NCBI GenBank assembly: GCA_016839445.1
Contig: JAEOUG010000021.1
Coordinates: forward strand, 1-35,630
DNA length: 35,630 bases
DNA from: Candidatus Thorarchaeota archaeon
Lineage (GTDB): Archaea > Asgardarchaeota > Thorarchaeia > Thorarchaeales > Thorarchaeaceae
Direction: 5' to 3'
This document shows, piece by piece, positions 8,507 through 17,599 of this stretch (its first letter is position 1; each line of letters starts with the position of its first letter). The position numbers were made by a program, and so were the translations under genes. Below the pieces are notes generated by a model. That model did not search any database, had not been told where the DNA came from, and saw nothing but the letters and a program-made list of their open reading frames with translations.

Positions 8507-10057
8507 GGCACCAGGTGCTGAATGTTCAACGAGACCCCCGACAACGGTCATTTCTATGTCTATGTCCTTGATTCTATCTGGAGCCACCCTGAGGATGTCT
8601 TCCGACAGAACCACGAAGTCTGCTCTCTTGCCCACAGTGAGACTACCTAGCGTGTGCTCCTGGAAGACTGAATACGCGCTCTCCATGGTGTAGCAACGGA
8701 GTGCCTCTTCGACAGTCAGACGGACTCTCTCGTTATGATGGGTTGTGGCCGACCATATGCCATAGAGTGGACCATAGGGCATGCCGTCCGATCCGAAACA
8801 GACCCGTGCCCCGTTGTCTAGGGCTACTCGGAACATGTTCATCCCTCTGACTCGCTCGTCGTCGAATCTTGTATCATAGAGGCCCCCTATCTGCTGCCAT
8901 CTTCCGACGAAGTTCGGCTGCATGGATAGGATTAGTCCAAGACTCACGGCTCTCCTGATCTGATACTCATTGATCATCTCAGCATGCTCTATCCGATGTC
9001 TCTGCTCTCTGACTCTGGCCTTATCGTCGATGTTCTCAAACGTGGAGAGAACCATCTCTATAGCTGCATCGCCGATGGCGTGAGTTACCAGCTGGATGTC
9101 ATGTTCGACCGCCTTCTTGACAATGGATGCATACTTCTTGGCATCTGTTAGGAATCTCCCTTTGTTGCCCCTCGCCCCCTTGTAGTCCTTGGTGACTGCC
9201 GCAGTCATTGCTCCAATCGAGCCATCGGTGTAGACTTTGACTCCCCCGATTCTCACCATGGGGCTTCCCATTCCTGACGTTACTCCCAGACTGATGAGAT
9301 GGTTCATCTGCTCGACTGGAATGTTGACCACCATTCGCGCCGTGAGCTCTCTCTCCATCTCGACTTCTCGGATGTGCTTCAGAGCCCCCTTCTTGGCATT
9401 GTCTACGACTGTAGTTATGCCGAGCTGATTGGCTATGTCATTTCCTGCCTTTATTCCCTCTCGGATTCTGTCTGGTCCGGGCCAGGTCTTGCTCCATATG
9501 TCGTCAATGTCTTTCAGGACTCCTGTGGGCTTGCCAGCCTTGTCGGTTTCAACACCTTCGGTCTTGGTCGAGAGACCCAGCTTCTTGAAGCCCGATGTGT
9601 TCACAGAGGCGAGGTGGCCATCAACGCGGGTCACCATGACAGGGGCCTCCTCGGTCACCTTGTCAAGATCCTTGGCTGTCAGGTATCGCTTCGTCGCCCA
9701 AGTGCTTTCATCATATCCAAAGCCCTGCACCCACTCTCCCTTCTCGTACATCGGCAGAGCCGCCTTGAGGATATCAATCACATCCTTGGCGGATTCTGCG
9801 TCACCAAGCTGTGGGTGCCTTAATCTGACTCCGTCACTAGTGATGTGTGTGTGAGCATCGATGAATCCAGGAACGACAGTCTTTCCTCCTAGGTCGATAA
9901 CCCTTCTTGCTGTGGGAACAAGATCCATGACTTCATCTTCGCCGCCAACTGTGAGAATCTTGTAGCTCTTCACAGCAAGTGCAGACGCCTGTGGATTCTG
10001 AGGGTCCATCGTGATAATGTTCCCGTTGAAGACTACCAAGTCTGCCTCTACCTTCAT
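8504..10057 (-). CDS. YtcJ-type metal-dependent amidohydrolase
   Basis: The protein (about 517 residues) is a full-length amidohydrolase_3 (YtcJ-like) member. It has the N-terminal beta-sandwich segment with VVPGFIDAHTHI, whose HxH binds metal. It also has the YtcJ-type GYDESTW, VTHAIGDAAIEM, RHRIEHAEMI (metal-ligand histidines) and CFGSDGMPYG (catalytic Asp region). By family it hydrolyses a C-N bond of an amide, N-formyl or N-acyl substrate in the cytoplasm; substrates of this group are mostly undetermined. I place the start at ATG 10057 rather than GTG 10063 because GGAG stands 9 nt before the ATG. It is followed 9 bp later by mutL and likely forms an operon with it, though a functional link is not obvious. 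Confidence 0.88.
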   Translation of the reverse strand: MKVEADLVVFNGNIITMDPQNPQASALAVKSYKILTVGGEDEVMDLVPTARRVIDLGGKTVVPGFIDAHTHITSDGVRLRHPQLGDAESAKDVIDILKAALPMYEKGEWVQGFGYDESTWATKRYLTAKDLDKVTEEAPVMVTRVDGHLASVNTSGFKKLGLSTKTEGVETDKAGKPTGVLKDIDDIWSKTWPGPDRIREGIKAGNDIANQLGITTVVDNAKKGALKHIREVEMERELTARMVVNIPVEQMNHLISLGVTSGMGSPMVRIGGVKVYTDGSIGAMTAAVTKDYKGARGNKGRFLTDAKKYASIVKKAVEHDIQLVTHAIGDAAIEMVLSTFENIDDKARVREQRHRIEHAEMINEYQIRRAVSLGLILSMQPNFVGRWQQIGGLYDTRFDDERVRGMNMFRVALDNGARVCFGSDGMPYGPLYGIWSATTHHNERVRLTVEEALRCYTMESAYSVFQEHTLGSLTVGKRADFVVLSEDILRVAPDRIKDIDIEMTVVGGLVEHSAPGA

Positions 10058-10300
10058 CTTCACACACTCCGACGTTTTCCAATCACTATTCCCTAATCAT
10101 TCTTACCGTAGAACAATACCACGAATTGAGCTTTTCCTTGTTTTCCATCCAACATACGCTCATATATCAAGGATGCTCATAATCATCATCAATATATGAT
10201 ATTCATAGGCGCCGCCGGACTTCGATTTCAGCTTGACTGAAGCGCCACCCACAACGACCGAGCTCGGTGCGGAGTTCGACTGTGCCGTGGAGATGATTTG
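10058..10300 (+). promoter_or_regulatory. Divergent intergenic region before the giant surface gene
   Basis: This is the longest gene-free stretch. It is AT-rich from about 10085 to 10210 and then GC-richer. TATA-like stretches CATATATCAA (10161-10170) and AATATATGAT (10191-10200) could drive the plus-strand surface gene, leaving a leader of about 75-80 nt; either could also serve the minus-strand amidohydrolase. GGAGATGAT at 10289-10297 is the ribosome binding site for ATG 10301. I see no RNA gene or longer repeat. Confidence 0.4.
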
Positions 10301-13300
10301 ATGCGATCCATGAAACTGATGAACACAACATTCGCCCTGTTCATAGTCTCGTTGTTCGCCTTTTCCTGCTTCATATCAGGTAGCACAGCCGCCATTCCCG
10401 AATCCACTGCGGATACTGGTGCGGGGAACAATGCGCTCTCTGGTGTGAATCCCGTTGACAGAAGACTCCCCTCTGCTGAGGGCACCAATGTCAACTGGCA
10501 CTCGGAAACGGGATCCTACAACGATACTTGGACCTGGCAGCACAATAGCTGGCTGTACGGTCCCAGGTCGAGTTATGAGATCTTCTACCACAACGGCTCA
10601 CTAATGCAACGTGAGGACTTCATTCCAGTTGACGAGGAAGTCATTATCCGCGTCAACATCAACAAGGGTGTCCTGATGGGTGCCAGCATAAGCAGCGTCT
10701 ATGTGTCAGGTTCGCTCATGACACAAGACATGAATTTCTACGCTGGATTCTCCCTTGACTACTACAACGACACACTTGATCACTGGAATTCCTATTCTTA
10801 CAGTGAGAACTACACGAGCGGTTACTACAGTCCTCCGTATCTCTCAGTTGACGCTGGAGCGTGTCAAGTTGACGAAGATGACGCGATGTACTACGTGATC
10901 TTCAGTGCGACGTTCAACTCAACAACTCCAGTGGGTCTCTACAGCATGCATGTGAATGCCTATGACACCAACTTCGGATCCTATGACATTCGCTCCAGGT
11001 GGGCGGTCAGTGACATGGACTATGTTGACTTGGCCATTGGCCTACCTTTCAGAACCGCCTTCTCATCCACTCATAGTGGCGGGTACACTATCGAGAAGTT
11101 CGACCTCTCTGGTGACCCAATCTACAGCGTGAGCCGAGGCACAGACTTCATGATGCGCCTCAACATCAGTGCATTTTCTTCACTAGACTATGTGATTCTT
11201 GATGTGTACTCCTATGGAGTTCAGATTCCCGTCAACATGACCGGTGACCACGACATCACGGTCGTCAAGTACGGGGGATGGGTCTACGACTCAGATCTGG
11301 ACACTTACATCTACAACAGCTCAGCGCAATACACTGTTGTAGAGCGGGACTATGGGGACTACGTGGGAACCATGGACTTCCACGGATACCCGTACGTCGA
11401 TTACGAGTACAGATGGGCACGCTACAACTGGACCACCGATACCTATGAGGTTGTTCGCCAGCTTGATTCGCGTGAGATGAAGCTCGTACACATCTACAAC
11501 TTCACGAGTGCGTCATTCCAGACCGTCTATGGTTTCGCCTACACCGAGTATCCATCTGATGTGTATGTTGAGTCCCTGGCTCCTCAAACGATGTTCTATA
11601 CAGAGTCATTGGACAATGCCCCTGTCATCTTCACCGAGCTGAACGAGAGTCTCAGTTCGGTCTACAACTACGATGGTACCACAGTTGTGGAGTTCGGACT
11701 TCACTTCACGCAGCAGGCGCCGAAGGGGGCCCTGATGCATATCTGGGAGGAGGTCTACGATATCCATGGAGAACCGTACTGCGTAAGTGCTAGTGATATG
11801 CCTGAGGACCATGCTCCCATGACTTGGGATGAATACTATGACGCAACAGAGGTTGCCGTGGAGACCCCGGCGACCATCGCGAAGCTCATTCGCGTTGACG
11901 GCACTCCTGTGCACTCTTACTTCTTCCCTGCGAAACTGGGCGAACCCTTCATTGTGAGTGGTCGCCTTCAGGGAGGTTCTGATGTTGCCGATGACATCGA
12001 TGGTGCCTACCTCGAGTTGACCGCATATGATAGCTTCTGGTCAGAAGACGAATGGGGCTACTCAAATGTGATCTACGAGATACTGGTCCGGTCCGATTCA
12101 TCGGTCGTGCTGAATGCGTACAACTACAGCATGAAGGAGAATTACACCTACAGCACCTATTGGGACTACCTTGACACAGTAGTGACTGACTGGCACTGGG
12201 AGTACAATGAGGCTCTGGGAACTGACGAATGGGTCTACGGCGACCACATCGTCACCGAGTACATGGAGACTGAAGGCTGGCACTGGGAATGGTACTACTT
12301 CAACCAGAAGACTGGTGAATGGGTGCCTGAGCGTGACTGGTACAACTACGACTACAGATCAGAGCTGACCCGCGTCAGCCCGGGCTTCGCTTTGGTGACT
12401 GACGTGCAGCAGTATACCAGTGGTGGTGACCTCTACATGTCCTTTCAAGTTAATTTCACTGACGAGGTGCCCGAAACCTATCTGTATTGGCAATTCGACT
12501 TCGCTAACTACACCTGGGTCCGCGACTACAACTCGTACTATGGCTACCATGAGTCTGGGAAGTGGGTCGAGGACTGGGTATATAGCTTCGAGTACATGAG
12601 CAACGACCTCTGGGTGGGCATTTCATCTCAGATTGCGGTTGCGAACAACTCCATACCAGGTGCTGCTGATTGGATGGCTGTTCAGGAGGCTCCGTACATC
12701 ACGATTGGCGGTGTCAATTACCCGATTGTAGTCCGCGAGCTGATTGACTCCAGCTATGATGATCAGAGGATTCTCTTCTACGACAGTGCTGGAGACTACT
12801 ACGAACTCCTCAATGGAACCAAGATATACATCGAAGAGGAGAGAAACGCCTGGATCTACAACATCACAGTCGCAGGATACGGCTCGTTCCTCTCTGCTCA
12901 GGACTCGCCAGACCACTGGGACGATGGCACGGACTACTACTACAGCTGGTGGGACATCTATGGCAATGTGCATCAGGGCACTGATTGGATGATCTGGGAC
13001 AATCCCTATGTTACGGTGGAGTTTGTCAATGCATCGCCAGGCATCGCATCAAGTTACTATGTGCGAGTCGGCACTAGCGGCATGCTCGATGTCCAAGGAT
13101 GGGAGCGCAACGATCCGCGTACCGGAACCGAGTACATCCTCGACTTGGACGGGAATCGATATGACATCTACAGGATAGACTACAGCAGATACATTCTGTA
13201 CGAGTCAAGCCTTCAGCGCATCTCCTACGTTCGCCAGAGCTACGAGACCAGTTACATGAGTGCGCCCGCCTTCATCTTTGAAGGTTGGGCCATGCAGTAT

Positions 13301-16156
13301 CAGCAGTTCACTGTGGATGGTCACTTCGAGATGCCCTATCCCGGCGCTCTTGCTGACCGATGGGAGGCTAGTCAGACCACTGACCATTACGGCGCTGTCA
13401 GAACATCGAAGACAATCATGATAGACAGCACCCGCTACGAGATTGGTGGTGATCCCCTGACGGAGAACTGGTATGTAGGAGATTACTTCAACCACACCGG
13501 ATTCTGGGTGATTGTTGAATCTCAGAACTATACTCTAGGCGGTCAAAGACTCCTTGCAGCCAGCGTGAATGGAAGCATCATTTGGCAGCCGCTTGAAGTC
13601 GGAGCGCTTGCATCGTACGGCTCTCTCGATGGACTTGACTTCGTTGTCGAAGGTGAAGTCCAAGTAGACGACACTTACTTCATTCAGAGCAGATACCACC
13701 CTGTCTACGGCTATGAGACGAACTGGACAGTAACACTGCAGAATGGAACAGCCTTCTCCTGTGAACCGCGCAGAGTGTTTCAGGTCTACCTTCTTGATGT
13801 CATGGGTTCTCTTGTCTATTCCAAGGATTACATGTGGCAGTCTGAGATGCTCGGCAACGACAGTTACTACTACATCGAAGACTTGTACGGCGTTAGGCAC
13901 TACTTCGATGAAGGTATGTATCCTCCCACAGTGGATGTAGTAGTGACAGTGGGCTGGGAGGAGCGTGATGCTCTCGGTCTAGCGACGCTCCATTACTTCG
14001 TCAACGGCACAGAATACGTCGAGGCCATCGAAGGACTCTATGGTGACCTTATGATCTTCACCAATGGAACCCTCTCTGGCAAGTACTTCCACAGAACCGG
14101 CTGGGGTGATCCCGCCAATGATGCCCAATGGATCTACGAGATTCCGTTTGATGGGTCCTTCTACAATGTGACTGCAACTCGCGAATACATCTACAAGTTC
14201 GGCTACGTAGAGGGTCTTGACTGGGTCTATGAGCTTGCTCCGATTGAGTCGGTGACCTTCAGGAACTTCTATGAGATTATTGTAGGCAACCCCCGTGACT
14301 CCATGTGGGGACTTAGAGCCTGGGATGTTGCTCCCGAGAACAACGCCCTGGACCTAGATGGGGACTTGGAGACCACAGACGACCAGTACTATGTGCTGGA
14401 GTCGTATCAGTCGACTGACTCATGGCGCTCGGAATGGAGTCGCATGTGGGTAGATCTGATGTGGGACCCGAATGGAACCATCTTCGGGGACGAGATGAAC
14501 ATCCATTCTTGGATGGGCTTCGAGACCTACACTTGGGCCTATACCTGGCAGATGACCTTCTACTGGTACAATGCCCAGGACATGACGCCGGTGAGTGACG
14601 CTGAATTCGACACTATCACCGACATCGTGTTCGACGAGCACGGAGATCCCAATCCGGGCTACTGGGATGTCGCCTTCATGGCTGAGAACGTCACGTGGGC
14701 AGACATTCTTGCAGAGGCTGAGGAAGAAGGTTGGGACTGGATTAGTGGTGAGGAGCAGACATGGTCTTGGCTGAGCTTCGGAGTTGGCCAGCACTATGGC
14801 ATCTACTCCGAATCGAACTGGACCGACGTCTCTCTACGGTACGAATTCTCAGGTCTCATGATCTGGGATGACGCAAACAACAACTCCATCATGGAAACCT
14901 ACATGCTGACTCCTGGAGATGGTGAACTAACTCACTACTTCATCCCTGACTCTGTTGGAGCCATCGACTTCGTTACTCCTGGAATGTCGTTCGGCAACTT
15001 CGATGCCAACGGAACCATTCTTGCTGGAGTCGAGGATGAGATTGCGTGGGGTGTCACATTTACCGATGTAAATGGCACAACGTTCCCATTCAACGCCTAC
15101 GCGTACTGGGATTGGTACGGCGGAGTTGTCACCGGTTCTGACTTCAGAACCTTCGATGAGCGTCCGACTCGAGTATCAATAAGTGAGCTCGAGTTTCTGG
15201 TACACTTCCAAGGTCATCTGAATACTACTGAGGGTGCCTCCACGAACTACGCCGAGCTCAAGGTGGACAACACCGTTGGCCGGTGGAGTGTTGGCATGCT
15301 TGGGGGAATGGACAACCTTGAGGGCAGGTCACTAGCTCTGAACTACTTCGCTGACGTGAGCGTTTCATCGTTCTCCGTCAGGTCAGATAGCGAGGAAGTG
15401 ACAGGTGAGAACACCATCGTGTCTCCCACCTTCGAGATGGTCTCAGGGAGTCAGAGATTCGCGGAGATGATCATTGGAGGTGTGACATACGAATGGAACA
15501 AGGACCCCTACAACGTCTACAATGTGACAAGCCAGACGACACCCTTGAGCACCTTCAGATCTGCTTATGAGTCGGACACTGGCCAGTCGGCAACGTCCTG
15601 GACTTTTGCGTCGACCCAGTACTACGTCTCTATCGGATTCCCCTCTTGGGACGGTTACCGAGTCTATCAGGACCCAATCTTCGTGGGTTATGTCAGCAAC
15701 ACTGGATACAGCGGTGGCGAAGAGGAAGTGAAATTCCTGAGCTTCAGCATCTCGCCAGAGGTGCCTTCTTCCACTGATGCTGTGCAGGTTGGCGTGGACA
15801 TCGATACCGACCTGATAGTCACTGGCGTGGATCTCGATTACAGCACCGATGGAGTTGTATTCCACGGAACCTCGATCATGTCGGAGACAAGTCCTTCTCA
15901 CTATGTGGGCGAGATACCTCCTTACGTTGAGGGGACTCAGGTATGGTACAGAGTCGTTGTCCATACGGATTCTGGCATCTTTGAGTCCGCCGTGCAGTCC
16001 TACGTTGTGGGTTCTGGAGTGGTGACTACATCATCAACTACAGGATGGACCGGCCCCACAGGCGACGGTGAACTCCCAATGGAGCTCATCATGCTGGTTG
16101 GCGGCTTTGGCGTGGTTGTGATGCTGGTGGCTGTTCTGGCCAAGCGTCGTAAGTAG
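10301..16156 (+). CDS. Giant Tyr/Trp/Asp-rich exported surface protein with C-terminal anchor
   Basis: From ATG 10301 (GGAGAT 6 nt upstream; the TTG at 10298 adds one residue) the protein has 1951 residues. It opens with a signal peptide (MNTTFALFIVSLFAFSCFIS) and ends with TTSSTTG linker, LPMELIMLVGG, one membrane helix and KRRK. The body is beta-rich and remarkably dense in Tyr, Trp, Asp and Asn, strongest at about residues 615-775. A degenerate unit of the type 'W.YN...T.EWV...W' recurs there (for example YYFNQKTGEWVPERDWYNY and YGYHESGKWVEDW). A second unit 'NGT.Y.I.....YN.T..G' recurs at about 800-1300. Asn-X-Ser/Thr sequons are abundant. The last 100 residues before the anchor look like an Ig/fibronectin-like domain (about 1810-1900, SFSISPEVPSSTDAVQVGV). 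It could be an S-layer, adhesin or sugar-binding protein; I do not recognise a named family. Confidence 0.85.
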   Translation: MRSMKLMNTTFALFIVSLFAFSCFISGSTAAIPESTADTGAGNNALSGVNPVDRRLPSAEGTNVNWHSETGSYNDTWTWQHNSWLYGPRSSYEIFYHNGSLMQREDFIPVDEEVIIRVNINKGVLMGASISSVYVSGSLMTQDMNFYAGFSLDYYNDTLDHWNSYSYSENYTSGYYSPPYLSVDAGACQVDEDDAMYYVIFSATFNSTTPVGLYSMHVNAYDTNFGSYDIRSRWAVSDMDYVDLAIGLPFRTAFSSTHSGGYTIEKFDLSGDPIYSVSRGTDFMMRLNISAFSSLDYVILDVYSYGVQIPVNMTGDHDITVVKYGGWVYDSDLDTYIYNSSAQYTVVERDYGDYVGTMDFHGYPYVDYEYRWARYNWTTDTYEVVRQLDSREMKLVHIYNFTSASFQTVYGFAYTEYPSDVYVESLAPQTMFYTESLDNAPVIFTELNESLSSVYNYDGTTVVEFGLHFTQQAPKGALMHIWEEVYDIHGEPYCVSASDMPEDHAPMTWDEYYDATEVAVETPATIAKLIRVDGTPVHSYFFPAKLGEPFIVSGRLQGGSDVADDIDGAYLELTAYDSFWSEDEWGYSNVIYEILVRSDSSVVLNAYNYSMKENYTYSTYWDYLDTVVTDWHWEYNEALGTDEWVYGDHIVTEYMETEGWHWEWYYFNQKTGEWVPERDWYNYDYRSELTRVSPGFALVTDVQQYTSGGDLYMSFQVNFTDEVPETYLYWQFDFANYTWVRDYNSYYGYHESGKWVEDWVYSFEYMSNDLWVGISSQIAVANNSIPGAADWMAVQEAPYITIGGVNYPIVVRELIDSSYDDQRILFYDSAGDYYELLNGTKIYIEEERNAWIYNITVAGYGSFLSAQDSPDHWDDGTDYYYSWWDIYGNVHQGTDWMIWDNPYVTVEFVNASPGIASSYYVRVGTSGMLDVQGWERNDPRTGTEYILDLDGNRYDIYRIDYSRYILYESSLQRISYVRQSYETSYMSAPAFIFEGWAMQYQQFTVDGHFEMPYPGALADRWEASQTTDHYGAVRTSKTIMIDSTRYEIGGDPLTENWYVGDYFNHTGFWVIVESQNYTLGGQRLLAASVNGSIIWQPLEVGALASYGSLDGLDFVVEGEVQVDDTYFIQSRYHPVYGYETNWTVTLQNGTAFSCEPRRVFQVYLLDVMGSLVYSKDYMWQSEMLGNDSYYYIEDLYGVRHYFDEGMYPPTVDVVVTVGWEERDALGLATLHYFVNGTEYVEAIEGLYGDLMIFTNGTLSGKYFHRTGWGDPANDAQWIYEIPFDGSFYNVTATREYIYKFGYVEGLDWVYELAPIESVTFRNFYEIIVGNPRDSMWGLRAWDVAPENNALDLDGDLETTDDQYYVLESYQSTDSWRSEWSRMWVDLMWDPNGTIFGDEMNIHSWMGFETYTWAYTWQMTFYWYNAQDMTPVSDAEFDTITDIVFDEHGDPNPGYWDVAFMAENVTWADILAEAEEEGWDWISGEEQTWSWLSFGVGQHYGIYSESNWTDVSLRYEFSGLMIWDDANNNSIMETYMLTPGDGELTHYFIPDSVGAIDFVTPGMSFGNFDANGTILAGVEDEIAWGVTFTDVNGTTFPFNAYAYWDWYGGVVTGSDFRTFDERPTRVSISELEFLVHFQGHLNTTEGASTNYAELKVDNTVGRWSVGMLGGMDNLEGRSLALNYFADVSVSSFSVRSDSEEVTGENTIVSPTFEMVSGSQRFAEMIIGGVTYEWNKDPYNVYNVTSQTTPLSTFRSAYESDTGQSATSWTFASTQYYVSIGFPSWDGYRVYQDPIFVGYVSNTGYSGGEEEVKFLSFSISPEVPSSTDAVQVGVDIDTDLIVTGVDLDYSTDGVVFHGTSIMSETSPSHYVGEIPPYVEGTQVWYRVVVHTDSGIFESAVQSYVVGSGVVTTSSTTGWTGPTGDGELPMELIMLVGGFGVVVMLVAVLAKRRK

Positions 16157-16163
16157 CACTATG

Positions 16164-16200
16164 AAGAGGGGCCGGGCCCCTCTTTCCTCTCTTTTCTTCC
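16164..16200 (+). terminator. Stem-loop plus pyrimidine tract after the giant surface gene
   Basis: AAGAGGGGC (16164-16172) pairs perfectly with GCCCCTCTT (16176-16184) around a 3-nt loop. The following pyrimidine tract includes TCTTTTCTTC at 16190-16199, the same decamer as after the first two surface genes. Confidence 0.7.
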
Positions 16201-16257
16201 TCCGTTTCATCTTGGACTGAGCTTCCCATAGAGTTGGTGCTGAGCTACTCCTGAGAA

Positions 16258-16268
16258 GAGTTTATTTT
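16258..16268 (+). promoter_or_regulatory. Candidate TATA box for the zinc-ribbon membrane gene
   Basis: GAGTTTATTTT lies about 50 nt before ATG 16316, giving a predicted transcript start near 16290 and a leader of about 25 nt. Confidence 0.4.
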
Positions 16269-16315
16269 TCCTCAGAATCGACACCCTACAAAGAGCTTCA
16301 ATGAGTGAGTAGTCT

Positions 16316-16750
16316 ATGGAAAAAGGGAAGCTGTGTACCGTCATCTTCTTCGCGTTTTGGTGTGGGATGGCCTTCTGGATGGGGATTTGGATACTGCAGG
16401 TGTTTCCGTTCGGAACGACCTCTGCCCCTCTGATAGTTCAGTTGATGCCTGTCTTGGGTCCTTTCATTATGGGATTCATAGGTCTGTTCGTCTGCGTGGC
16501 TATTATTAGGTCCAAGCCTGTGGAGAGTCGGCCGGAGTCGGTGTACCCCTCAGAGCGCATGGTATACACAGGGGACTATGTCTCAGAGTTCGAAATACCC
16601 GAGGAGCGTCCCATGGAGAAGCAAGCCTACAGGGTTCCGCCAGAGTGCCCGTCATGTGGGGCCACCATCACCAATGACAATGTAGATTGGGTCGGCCCTC
16701 TCCGGGCTCGCTGTCCTTACTGCAGTGCGGAGTTTGAAGCAGGACATTAG
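16316..16750 (+). CDS. Two-helix membrane protein with cytoplasmic zinc ribbon
   Basis: The 144-residue protein has two membrane helices (about residues 7-27, CTVIFFAFWCGMAFWMGIWI, and about 42-63). A linker of some 45 polar residues follows, then a C-terminal zinc ribbon in which CPSC and CPYC are separated by about 18 residues (CPSCGATI ... CPYCSAEF). The ribbon should bind one zinc ion. Small membrane proteins with such ribbons are common in archaea and rarely characterised; a role in protein-protein contact or membrane-linked regulation is possible. It stands alone on the plus strand between the giant surface gene and a convergent sugar-phosphate gene (10 bp between stops). Confidence 0.75.
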   Translation: MEKGKLCTVIFFAFWCGMAFWMGIWILQVFPFGTTSAPLIVQLMPVLGPFIMGFIGLFVCVAIIRSKPVESRPESVYPSERMVYTGDYVSEFEIPEERPMEKQAYRVPPECPSCGATITNDNVDWVGPLRARCPYCSAEFEAGH

Positions 16751-16760
16751 ATGTCGTCGC

Positions 16761-17414
16761 CTAGGTCTTTAGCTTCTTGACCTTCTCCCAGTCTTCCAAG
16801 AACCGTTTGATACCAGCATCAGTTAGTGGATGGTTCACCATCTTCTCTAGGACACTGGGCGGAATCGTCGCTATGTCTGCGCCGATGAGTGCTGCCTCAT
16901 AGACATGTATGGGATGCCTGATGCTTGCGACGAGGACCTCCGTATCGAATCCGTAGTTGGCATAGATCTGTACGATTGCCTCGATGATCTCCATTCCTAT
17001 CTGTCCGACGTCGTCAAGTCTTCCGATGAAGGGTGAAACGAAGGTTGCCCCCGCCTTTGCCGCAAGGATTGCCTGATTGGGGCTGAAGACGAGTGTCACG
17101 TTTGTCTTGATGCCCTCGTCAGAAAGCTGCTTCACGGCCTTCATTCCGTCCCAGGTCATCGGGATCTTGATGGCTGCGTTGTCAATCCAGCTGTTCAGAT
17201 CTCTGGCTTCTTTGATCATTCCCTCTGCGTCTTCACTAATCACCTCAAGACTAATGGGCCCCTCTACGAAGGAAGCAATCTCATCCACAATCTTCCGGAA
17301 GTCCCGTCCTTCCTTTGCTACCAGCGATGGGTTTGTGGTGACACCGTCGACCATTCCTCTCTCATGTGCCTTTCTTATTGCGTCCACGTTTGCCGTATCA
17401 ATGAAGAACTTCAT
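16761..17414 (-). CDS. Transaldolase / fructose-6-phosphate aldolase family protein (TalC-like)
   Basis: The 217-residue protein matches the small TalC/FSA group of class I aldolases throughout: [42 protein letters not shown] with the Schiff-base lysine K83, [11 protein letters not shown], and [11 protein letters not shown]. It is a cytoplasmic TIM barrel. It either transfers dihydroxyacetone units between sugar phosphates (transaldolase) or cleaves fructose 6-phosphate; sequence reading alone does not separate the two. Archaea often lack classical transaldolase and use such proteins in pentose synthesis, which fits the ribulose-phosphate 3-epimerase gene 2 kb away. ATG 17414 is preceded by GGAGAGAAG and, further up, a TTTAAAT TATA box. 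Confidence 0.9.
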   Translation of the reverse strand: MKFFIDTANVDAIRKAHERGMVDGVTTNPSLVAKEGRDFRKIVDEIASFVEGPISLEVISEDAEGMIKEARDLNSWIDNAAIKIPMTWDGMKAVKQLSDEGIKTNVTLVFSPNQAILAAKAGATFVSPFIGRLDDVGQIGMEIIEAIVQIYANYGFDTEVLVASIRHPIHVYEAALIGADIATIPPSVLEKMVNHPLTDAGIKRFLEDWEKVKKLKT

Positions 17415-17470
17415 GTCTATCTTCTCTCCACAGAATTGCCAGACTATGACTGGGCATGATGAGATTCAGG

Positions 17471-17477
17471 ATTTAAA
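17471..17477 (-). promoter_or_regulatory. Candidate TATA box for the transaldolase-like gene
   Basis: The self-complementary heptamer region TTTAAAT lies about 60 nt upstream of ATG 17414 on the minus strand. That predicts a transcript start near 17447 and a leader of about 33 nt containing GGAGAGAAG. Confidence 0.4.
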
Positions 17478-17599
17478 CGGTGGGGTCAGGATAGCGAGGG
17501 CAGGTACAACGGGTGTAGCTGCGAGTATTCTCCCTCACTCATTCGACCATTTCCGAACATATGCACGGCAATCTCAACACGTTTTTAGGGGGGGCAAAC

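Noticed and set aside
9299..9823. 174-residue open frame opposite the amidohydrolase
   Set aside because: It is antisense to strongly conserved amidohydrolase motifs, with no recognisable protein features of its own.
10161..10205. AT-rich stretch with repeated ATCAT/ATGAT words, considered as a replication-origin or repeat element
   Set aside because: The repeats are short and imperfect, with no origin-type repeats or cdc6/orc gene nearby. An ordinary promoter region explains it.
10227..10241. TTCAG/CTGAA hairpin in the leader of the giant surface gene
   Set aside because: The stem is only 5 bp and no riboswitch-like structure surrounds it.
15443..15964. 173-residue open frame opposite the end of the giant surface gene
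   Set aside because: It is antisense to a continuous coding frame and shows no signal, domain or promoter.
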